In this document: positions 47,131 through 52,645 of the stretch, piece by piece
How positions within the stretch are numbered: the first letter of the stretch is position 1
How the letters are laid out: each line of letters begins with the position of its first letter
From: Flavobacteriales bacterium
GTDB taxonomy: Bacteria > Bacteroidota > Bacteroidia > Flavobacteriales_E > Vicingaceae
DNA: 52,645 bases
Direction of reading: 5' to 3'
NCBI GenBank assembly: GCA_026196775.1
Contig: JAPHUD010000022.1
Location: forward strand, 1 to 52,645
The notes under the pieces: model-generated
Databases searched by the model: none
Seen by the model: only the letters and a program-made list of their open reading frames with translations
What the model was told of the DNA's origin: nothing
Position numbers and translations under genes: made by a program

Positions 47131-48075
47131 ATGCAAAAGGTAAATAACAACCATATATTTAATTTTCCTGATCGAGTTCAAAGTGAACTAAGGATGATAA
47201 AAGGTTTACTTAATACAGAAAAATCATTTGATGAAATTTCTAATATTATTATACAGAGTCTAGGTGGTATTCCCATCGTTAGCCAGACGATTAAAAAAGG
47301 TCATTATTTAGCGAGAGCAAGAACCAAATCTGACGATAAACCTTATAATAAATTAGATCAGATAATAAATAGAAAAAAGGAATATGTTAAGTCGTTTGGG
47401 AGAGGACATTGCCCAAACGAATCAATATTTTATTGTTCAACAAAGCCATACACAGCGATTCGTGAAGCTACCCAGTGGTACATAAATGACTTTGGAACAC
47501 TACTAAGCAGGAACATGTTACAAGACCACAATCAGCATGTGAAATTCGTAACGGTTAGTGTGTGGAAAGTTGTTGAAGATTTATCAATAGCATCTTTATT
47601 TCTAAATGAACAAGCTATGCAAGCTAATGAAGTTGTGAATTTTCACGGAAGGAACGTGTTGAATACAATTTCAAATAAATGGAAACCAGAGATTGTAAAG
47701 TCAAAAAATATGATTTTGAAATTCTTCTCTGATGAATTCGCCAAGAAGAATATTCTTAGTGAAAGGGATTATTTGCTATCAGCATGGTATTCCAAACATG
47801 TATATTTAGCAGCAGAACAGTTCGGAAAATTAGATGGAATAACTTACCCGTCAGTAGCATTTGATTACTTGGGTGAAAATTTAGCGCTGACAGATAAAGC
47901 GTTTAAAACCAAATTGAAGTTTGAGCAGGCATTTCATAATTATGTAGCAAACATAGAATTTGATAATAAGCCAATGGCGGTAGGTACTATATATGAAACG
48001 ACAGGAGTAGAATCAAATTGTTTGATTTGGAAGGATAGTATGTCGGAAGTAACAATGGAGGATAAAAATGGTTAG
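47131..48075 (+). CDS. RES-domain protein (putative NAD-degrading toxin type)
   Basis: This 314-residue protein, from ATG 47131 (MQKVNNNHIFNF), has the RES core: YLARARTK (Arg62/Arg64), FGRGHCPNESIFYCST (Arg91, Tyr101) and AIREA (Glu112), with a later segment GITYPSVAFDYLGENLALTD. RES toxins of RES-Xre pairs destroy NAD. Here the protein is longer than usual for stand-alone RES toxins, with N- and C-terminal additions, and no Xre antitoxin lies beside it. It overlaps the PIN-like gene by eight bases, so the two are translationally coupled. Confidence 0.7.
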   Translation: MQKVNNNHIFNFPDRVQSELRMIKGLLNTEKSFDEISNIIIQSLGGIPIVSQTIKKGHYLARARTKSDDKPYNKLDQIINRKKEYVKSFGRGHCPNESIFYCSTKPYTAIREATQWYINDFGTLLSRNMLQDHNQHVKFVTVSVWKVVEDLSIASLFLNEQAMQANEVVNFHGRNVLNTISNKWKPEIVKSKNMILKFFSDEFAKKNILSERDYLLSAWYSKHVYLAAEQFGKLDGITYPSVAFDYLGENLALTDKAFKTKLKFEQAFHNYVANIEFDNKPMAVGTIYETTGVESNCLIWKDSMSEVTMEDKNG

Positions 48076-49420
48076 GATATATTTTGATTCGGATGTGATT
48101 AATAATTTAAGGGACGGCAATAAACCTGAACTCAAAGAACTTATCGATTTACACAGGGACAGATTATTAATCCCATATAGCGATGCACACATTAACGACA
48201 AATTACCATCGAAAGAAAAAGCAGAAGAATTATTTTGGATAGACATTGATTTTATTACAGAGTTCACCAAGAGTAAATACCTGCAGCAAGATGAAAAAGC
48301 AGGTTGCGCCAAACCTTTCGTTGCAACAGCAAGAGAGGTTTATAACGGGATAGTGGAAAACGAAGGTATCGTCAACGATTTTTTAGATATGGATAAGATG
48401 ATAGCATTTTTGGAGTCTACCTCTAAGGATTTAGGAATTCCTGAAGCGGCTGATCTCTTTAAATCAGTTATGAATGAAGAAGTTCCAAATCCTGATGACT
48501 CTACAAAAAAAATCTTGTACAAAGACCAATTACAAAAAACAGCTAGTCACATACAAGGGATATTAAATGATCCCAAAGCATATAAAGATAGTAGGGATAA
48601 AATGTGGGAAAACTATAAACTACCTAAAGATGCATCTAATTGGAATGAAAATGTAATTGACAACATCGATCAACACCTTAAAGATAAAGGGGTAGCAGAG
48701 AGTCTAACCGCTATGATTGATGTTTCGATGAAGGACAAGAAAAAAGTAAACAACTTCGATTACTTTTTCTCATCATACCTGATGCTTAACTATGTGGGAT
48801 ATAATCCCGATGAAATCAATGTTAAAAGAAATCGGGGAATGTCTAATCACATGCAGGATGCAAAGCACGCTTTCTATGGTGCCAACTGTGATTATTTCGT
48901 TGTGATGGATAAGAAGCTACGAAAAAAGACGAAGGCGCTGTACGATAAGTTCAATATCCGAACCAAGATCTTATCACCCGAAGAAATGGTGATTCAACTA
49001 AATAATATACTATCAAACGATAATATTAGTGAGGCTTTCAATGTTATTGGTAGGTCAGTACCAGTGGATGAATTGGAAGAAGATGGAATCAAAAAATATC
49101 AGTATCGACTTGATGTGAGATTCTTAGATTATTTTACGCATCTGCAATTGGAGACGGGATACCCAAATGATGGTAGAATATTGTTGTTCTCAAAGCCTTT
49201 GCTAAACTATGCCAACTATATGTTTTATGAAGAATTTGACGCAGTAGTTGAAAAAGTTAATAATCTGTTTGGTGGAGGGGTGAATACACAAGAGGTTATT
49301 AATGAATTTCGGTCTTTCACAGATGATTATCACATCAAAACCTATGTTCTTTCTGAAAATGTGATGGTTAAGCTAGGAGTCGATACAATTAATTTTTATT
49401 TATACATTACCATAATATAA
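48068..49420 (+). CDS. PIN-like domain protein
   Basis: This 450-residue protein begins MVRIYFDSDVINNLRDGNKP, a typical PIN first strand with Asp7. Other possible metal ligands are Asp39 (IPYSDAHIND), Asp264 and Asp281 (HMQDAKHAFY and YFVVMDKKLRKK, with Asp275 in NCDYF). The order hxxDxxxh...D.AH...Dxxh..A...D.hhhhD is the PIN nuclease plan with a long helical insertion (about residues 90-235). Residues 300-450 are an extra domain. PIN proteins are metal-dependent RNases. Overlap with RES, and the following gene five bases away, make a three-gene operon. Confidence 0.72.
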   Translation: MVRIYFDSDVINNLRDGNKPELKELIDLHRDRLLIPYSDAHINDKLPSKEKAEELFWIDIDFITEFTKSKYLQQDEKAGCAKPFVATAREVYNGIVENEGIVNDFLDMDKMIAFLESTSKDLGIPEAADLFKSVMNEEVPNPDDSTKKILYKDQLQKTASHIQGILNDPKAYKDSRDKMWENYKLPKDASNWNENVIDNIDQHLKDKGVAESLTAMIDVSMKDKKKVNNFDYFFSSYLMLNYVGYNPDEINVKRNRGMSNHMQDAKHAFYGANCDYFVVMDKKLRKKTKALYDKFNIRTKILSPEEMVIQLNNILSNDNISEAFNVIGRSVPVDELEEDGIKKYQYRLDVRFLDYFTHLQLETGYPNDGRILLFSKPLLNYANYMFYEEFDAVVEKVNNLFGGGVNTQEVINEFRSFTDDYHIKTYVLSENVMVKLGVDTINFYLYITII

Positions 49421-49425
49421 GTGTT

Positions 49426-49980
49426 ATGATGACAACCGCTAGATCATATTGCAATCTAATAAGAAGTAGAACAACTGAAAACAGAGCAGCTGTTCAGCTT
49501 TTGAATGGTCAACGGCTTCATGGGCAAGTTATGTCCGTATTAAGACAAGAGTTAGATTCAATGGTTCGATGTATTTATCTTCTCGAAACCGAATTAGATG
49601 AGCGCGAACGATTGATGTTACAGACGTTGAATGGTGAGCGTTGGAGAAATTCAAATAATAGAATTATTACTGATCGTGACATGGTAAATGTTTCGAATCA
49701 TTTATGGGGATGGACTGACTCTGTATACAGTCTCGGCTGTGCGTTCATACACCTCTCGAACTTTCATGATTATCAGGAATCGAATCCTTTTGATACTTTA
49801 GAGGAAAGTGAAAAAGTTAACATAAAAAATCACCTAAACAATTATCATGGGTATGACTTGTCACTAGAACTAACATTTGAGTCTGTACAACCATATCTTA
49901 TTGCCGTATTTGACAAGGTCAGCTCAAATTTAAATTGTTATGTTGAACGTGTAGAAAACAACGCTATCAGTGCAGATTAA
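49426..49980 (+). CDS. Helical protein, HEPN-like pattern, third gene of the RES-PIN operon
   Basis: This 184-residue protein (ATG at 49426 or 49429) has the pattern VMSVLRQELDSMVRCIYLLE followed by a second helix pair with DSVYSLGCAFIHLSNFHDY. Such helical pairs with LGCxFIHLS are seen in HEPN-like proteins, but the RNase motif R-x4-6-H is not convincing here. It is cytoplasmic. It could be the antitoxin or the sensor of the RES-PIN module (inference). It is convergent with the zincin gene 11 bases downstream. Confidence 0.55.
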   Translation: MMTTARSYCNLIRSRTTENRAAVQLLNGQRLHGQVMSVLRQELDSMVRCIYLLETELDERERLMLQTLNGERWRNSNNRIITDRDMVNVSNHLWGWTDSVYSLGCAFIHLSNFHDYQESNPFDTLEESEKVNIKNHLNNYHGYDLSLELTFESVQPYLIAVFDKVSSNLNCYVERVENNAISAD

Positions 49981-49991
49981 TGATTAGTGAC

Positions 49992-50447
49992 TCACCTGTA
50001 ACTGCTTAAGCACTCTTTGGCTCTCTTGTCGTAGCTTGCATGAAACTGAGGATAGTCCTTTAGCTCTTTTTTGCCGTTATCCCACGCTCTTTTTTCTCGG
50101 TCGTGCTCTCTTAACCGATTACCTTCTTCACTAGATGGTGGTCCATCAACTAGATGACCGTATTCATGTAACAGATCCCAGATGATGGTTTCGTCACTAG
50201 CACTAATATTTAGTAATATCATCTGTGGTTTAGTAGGGGTTAACACGTGGTTCCATTTAATGTGAGTATTGGGGTTTCGTTCGATCTCAATCATCCGTTC
50301 CCTTGTCAATGGTATAACTCCTACAATGTGCTTAGGGTAGAAGCTGTCAGGCTCGTAGATGTTTTCAAGAACATTCCCGAGTATGGTTTTTAATTCATCG
50401 GTTCTGTACTCTGGCGACATAAAATCATTAAAGATTTCATTGGTCAT
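49992..50447 (-). CDS. Zincin-type metallopeptidase-like protein coupled to a DUF6998 protein
   Basis: This 151-residue protein starts at ATG 50447, two bases after the upstream stop. A longer frame from 50468 would overlap that gene. The HExxH motif is HEYGH (residues 94-98) in IIWDLLHEYGHLVDGPPSSE. Downstream REHDREKRAWDNGKKEL supplies a likely third ligand (Glu118) in an ExxA(W) helix, as in ImmA/IrrE-like and other small zincins. There is no signal peptide, so any proteolysis would be cytoplasmic. A role in cleaving a repressor or activating the partner nuclease is conceivable (inference). Confidence 0.72.
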   Translation of the reverse strand: MTNEIFNDFMSPEYRTDELKTILGNVLENIYEPDSFYPKHIVGVIPLTRERMIEIERNPNTHIKWNHVLTPTKPQMILLNISASDETIIWDLLHEYGHLVDGPPSSEEGNRLREHDREKRAWDNGKKELKDYPQFHASYDKRAKECLSSYR

Positions 50448-50449
50448 TA

Positions 50450-50917
50450 TTAAAGCTCTGCTTTCCATACTTCTTTACTGATTGATATTAATTTTCTTGC
50501 ACTTAGTTGCCCCCTCACATTTCTTGCTGTTGAACCCGGTTTGTTTAGTTCGGAGAGAACGTCTTCTCTGTGAGCCTCATAAATAGCTTTAGGTTCAAAC
50601 TGTTCATCTAACCATACAAAGACCAAATAATCAAATTCGTGTTCGTCAGATATTTTACCAACCCTGTGACCAGTAAGTTTATCAGCACATCTTGATTTGA
50701 TCTGGATCTTTTCAGCACTATTTCTTATGCCGTCATAACCGGCTTGTCTGGCGGCACTTAGTTCGATGTCAAGTAGAATCGAAGCGGTGAATTCACCAAT
50801 CTCACCAGTGATGCCTAATGGCTTTCCTGTGAGATTTTTATAACGGATGGCAAGTGCTTTTGCATCTTCTAAGATTTGTTGAACCTCAATATTATTGTTG
50901 GTTGTTTTCTTGTTCAT
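50450..50917 (-). CDS. DUF6998-type predicted restriction-like nuclease
   Basis: This 155-residue protein, from ATG 50917 (MNKKTTNNNI), has the order GITGEIGEFTASILLDIELS (Glu39/Glu42), AGYDGI (Asp62) and KIQIKSR (Gln72-x-Lys74). This matches the E...D...(Q)xK plan of PD-(D/E)XK enzymes and the DUF6998 family. Nuclease activity is inferred from the fold. It is short, as expected for this family, and lacks a DNA-recognition or methylase partner. It is followed two bases later by the zincin gene, a tight and unusual pairing. The -7 box TACATTTG lies 20 bases upstream. Confidence 0.75.
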   Translation of the reverse strand: MNKKTTNNNIEVQQILEDAKALAIRYKNLTGKPLGITGEIGEFTASILLDIELSAARQAGYDGIRNSAEKIQIKSRCADKLTGHRVGKISDEHEFDYLVFVWLDEQFEPKAIYEAHREDVLSELNKPGSTARNVRGQLSARKLISISKEVWKAEL

Positions 50918-50937
50918 ACCTGTTTGAAAATAGAATT

Positions 50938-50945
50938 CAAATGTA
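50938..50945 (-). promoter_or_regulatory. -7 box for the DUF6998-zincin pair
   Basis: TACATTTG on the minus strand is an exact TAnnTTTG, 20 bases upstream of the ATG at 50917. TTG occurs 23 bases further upstream, slightly far for a -33 element. The divergent promoter for the gene at 51006 overlaps this region. Confidence 0.55.
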
Positions 50946-50951
50946 ATAATA

Positions 50952-50984
50952 TTTGAAGCAACCAGAAGCAAGAAAATACGTTTG
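50952..50984 (+). promoter_or_regulatory. Bacteroidota promoter for the 51006 gene
   Basis: TTTG (50952-50955) and TACGTTTG (50977-50984) are separated by 21 bases, a good fit to the -33/-7 pair of Bacteroidota. The predicted start of transcription is about 15 bases before the ATG at 51006. Confidence 0.65.
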
Positions 50985-51005
50985 TTATATGTAATAATAA
51001 AAGTT

Positions 51006-51410
51006 ATGGGTCAAATACTACGGTTAATAATACATGATCATGTCACAGGCGAAGAATGGAGAACACCTGAACATAACGATAATAAAAAGAAAGATGATTA
51101 TCATAACGTCATTAAGCCGGAACTGAAAAAATTATTAACTCAACGATTACGTGATATATTAGGTTCAAACGGTGACTTTGAAATAGAGGATGGCGAAATT
51201 ATATATGTCTCTCAGAGAATAAACAAAAATACAGGTAAAAAATCCAATATTAGTAGACCAACAGGTATACCAGCCGATTACTTTTTTGAAAGAATATCAT
51301 TTATGTTATTACATACAGTTTTTAATTTTGCTTTGAAGTATAAAGTAAAGCTAACCATAGAGATAGACCCAACAGAAAAACATACATTTGTGGTAAGTGT
51401 TGAATTATAA
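51006..51410 (+). CDS. Unknown small protein
   Basis: This 134-residue protein starts at ATG 51006 (MGQILRLIIHDHVTGEEWRT). An upstream start at 50982 would lie inside the promoter box and was rejected. The middle is basic (KKDDYHNVIKPELKKLLTQR). The end is beta-strand-like (KLTIEIDPTEKHTFVVSVEL). No family was recognised. It is eight bases before the P-loop gene, so they are likely one transcript. Confidence 0.5.
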   Translation: MGQILRLIIHDHVTGEEWRTPEHNDNKKKDDYHNVIKPELKKLLTQRLRDILGSNGDFEIEDGEIIYVSQRINKNTGKKSNISRPTGIPADYFFERISFMLLHTVFNFALKYKVKLTIEIDPTEKHTFVVSVEL

Positions 51411-51418
51411 ATTATACT

Positions 51419-51868
51419 ATGAAGAAAAACATATACATCATTATTGGTCACGGGGCTTGTGGCAAATCAAGTCTTGTAAGAGCGCTCACCGGAATTTATA
51501 GTGGCGGTGCAATTAGGTTTATCAGAAGTGTGAATGGTACAGATACTAAGTTTGCTATTTGGGTTAGGTCAAGACAAGAGGTAGGTGACAAGCCAGCTAA
51601 AGTGCTTGAAGATGTGAAAAATAATAAGGAAACAAATGTACTACTCACACTTAGGTTCGGTGAATATAACAGATGTCCTGAAGCTAAGGAATATGTTGAT
51701 CTGTTAATGACAGAGCACAATGTATCTCATATTGTCTATATGGGTAGTGATAAAGAACCCGCCACACTCACTTATTCAACAATTAAGAGTATTGTTATAG
51801 GTAATTCAGTGGATACACCTGTTAATGCAAATGCAAGTGTGGCGAGGAAGTTATTTGGTTGGTTATAA
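51419..51868 (+). CDS. Small P-loop NTPase
   Basis: This 149-residue protein has Walker A GHGACGKSS (residues 10-18) in IYIIIGHGACGKSSLVRALT. Later segments NVLLTLRFGEYNRCPEAKEY and VSHIVYMGS look like Walker B-side strands without clear acidic DE. It resembles nucleotide kinase-like P-loop folds, but the substrate is not recognised. It follows the unknown 134-residue protein after eight bases, and its stop abuts the stop of the leftward gene at 51869 with no spare base. Confidence 0.6.
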   Translation: MKKNIYIIIGHGACGKSSLVRALTGIYSGGAIRFIRSVNGTDTKFAIWVRSRQEVGDKPAKVLEDVKNNKETNVLLTLRFGEYNRCPEAKEYVDLLMTEHNVSHIVYMGSDKEPATLTYSTIKSIVIGNSVDTPVNANASVARKLFGWL

Positions 51869-52486
51869 TTAACCAGGTGTAACGTTATAACCAATCTCTT
51901 TTACTTGTATAAGGAAAGAAAGAAATGCACTTTGTGTCCATTGGTTTGTCACGACCACCTTTTGATTCTTCAAGCTAATTACATCTTCGTCCTTGAAGAA
52001 ATATCTAGGGCGTTTAGGGTCAGGTGAAAGCTCCTTAGCCTCACTCAATAAATTGAAGGTACCGAAACGTTTTACTTGTGGTGGAAACACCGTAAGTAAC
52101 TGTTTATAGGTTACGTCTTTGTTGTCACGTACATACGCCTGAACAACGGAGAGTACCGTTCTTCCTTTACTACGTTTCACTTTCTCAAACATGTATTGAC
52201 TTGTGTTACGACCGGAAAGCACAGGAGCAGGTTTACTCACCTTCTCAGGTTTCGGCTCAACAGGTGCGTCCATACTGAACACCGATAGTGCTTTCTTCTC
52301 GTCAACAAGTGTAAAGGTTCTATCTTCCTTCGTCACAGCGCCTTCGTCAAACAGATGTTTAAGTACACCATGTGCTTGTACTAGTGGTATGCTGTACGGT
52401 GTGTAGTTTAACTGCTGTGGGGTAACAACTGAGTTCTTTTCTTTGAATGCCTTCATGACGCACTCTCTAACTTCTTGTAATTTCAT
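51869..52486 (-). CDS. Unknown protein with a C-terminal motif seen near restriction genes
   Basis: This 205-residue protein starts at ATG 52486 (MKLQEVRECVMKAFKEKNSV); a longer start at 52552 is possible but gives an odd MMENCYGIPESG N-terminus. The N-terminal half resembles a winged-helix (PLVQAHGVLKHLFDEGAVTK). A Pro/Lys linker lies near residues 80-95. The C-terminal part has DVTYKQLLTVFPPQV, ending VVTNQWTQSAFLSFLIQVKE. A similar QWgxxnxxxF pattern occurs in proteins near restriction systems, but I cannot name the family. Confidence 0.55.
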   Translation of the reverse strand: MKLQEVRECVMKAFKEKNSVVTPQQLNYTPYSIPLVQAHGVLKHLFDEGAVTKEDRTFTLVDEKKALSVFSMDAPVEPKPEKVSKPAPVLSGRNTSQYMFEKVKRSKGRTVLSVVQAYVRDNKDVTYKQLLTVFPPQVKRFGTFNLLSEAKELSPDPKRPRYFFKDEDVISLKNQKVVVTNQWTQSAFLSFLIQVKEIGYNVTPG

Positions 52487-52575
52487 AATAAAATAGTATT
52501 GGTATTTAGCAAGTATGCCAGATTCCGGGATACCATAACAATTTTCCATCAAGAAGTTACCAACGATTGGTTGGA

Positions 52576-52645
52576 TTACTCCACGTGCATACCATTTTCA
52601 ACCAAAATATCCAACACGGCTTCCTTATATCTTCCGTCATGGAGG
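52576..52645 (-). CDS. Partial gene at the right edge, C-terminal end only
   Basis: On the minus strand an open frame runs in from the edge and ends at TAA (52576-52578). Its last residues are LHDGRYKEAVLDILVENGMH followed by VE. It is 89 bases upstream of the start at 52486. Only 22 codons are visible, so no identification is possible. Confidence 0.35.
   Translation of the reverse strand, partial: LHDGRYKEAVLDILVENGMHVE

Noticed and set aside
1..52645. CRISPR array or rRNA genes
   Set aside because: No regularly spaced repeats of 20-50 bases and no rRNA-like conserved blocks were seen.

Overview
The window is from an AT-rich Bacteroidota genome, probably a Flavobacteriia-like lineage. The evidence is the order tuf / tRNA-Trp / secE-nusG-rplKAJL-rpoBC followed by a DUF3467 gene, TAnnTTTG-type -7 boxes, few Shine-Dalgarno sites, and families typical of the phylum (SprB repeats, OmpH-like proteins, 5-fold beta-flower protein, giant Rhs pairs). 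The genus cannot be fixed from the sequence alone.

Region 1 (1-12.3 kb) is core: the 3' end of tuf with a strong terminator, tRNA-Trp, the translation/transcription operon secE-nusG-rplK-rplA-rplJ-rplL-rpoB-rpoC, a DUF3467 gene, a terminator, and a tRNA-Leu(GAG) on the opposite strand that shares a palindromic terminator.

Region 2 (12.4-35.3 kb) is a cell-surface region. It has an outer-membrane beta-barrel protein, a 51-residue membrane protein, and two divergent LytTR regulators. Between them lies a textbook LytTR-type operator: two 9-bp direct repeats, 21 bp apart. The rightward LytTR gene is followed by an uninterrupted array of nine rightward genes: beta-flower protein, YadA-head-like repeat protein, SprB-repeat protein, OmpH-like protein, lipoprotein, 2094-residue SpvB/Rhs-like protein, LolA-like secreted protein, 2777-residue Rhs protein, and a small lipoprotein. 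The Rhs protein ends, just after its DPNG boundary, in an AT-rich C-terminal domain with a zincin HExxH motif. The small lipoprotein six bases downstream is the natural immunity candidate.

Region 3 (35.3-52.6 kb) is an accessory defence-island-like region of small modules. These are: (a) two unknown genes; (b) an unknown lipoprotein and an unknown 186-residue gene; (c) a tight four-gene operon (395 aa, 319 aa, 44 aa, then an EndoU-type RNase with the expected His/His/Thr/Tyr set), with a 13-bp palindrome just before its first start codon; (d) a DUF4365 PD-(D/E)XK-type protein; (e) an IetAS-like AAA ATPase plus subtilase pair; (f) an unknown gene convergent with a serine recombinase; (g) a RES-domain gene overlapping a PIN-like gene, followed by a HEPN-like helical protein; (h) a DUF6998 PD-(D/E)XK-type gene coupled to a zincin gene; (i) an unknown gene and a small P-loop protein; (j) an unknown protein and a partial gene at the edge.

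Two copies of the same gene tail (111 bp, 12 mismatches, no indels) lie on the + strand at 36068-36178 and 41820-41930. They bracket modules b-d, so they look like scars of serial module insertion or exchange next to the 3' end of one ancestral gene. The best candidates for undescribed biology are the EndoU operon, the RES-PIN-HEPN-like operon, the DUF6998-zincin pair, and the gene-tail scars.
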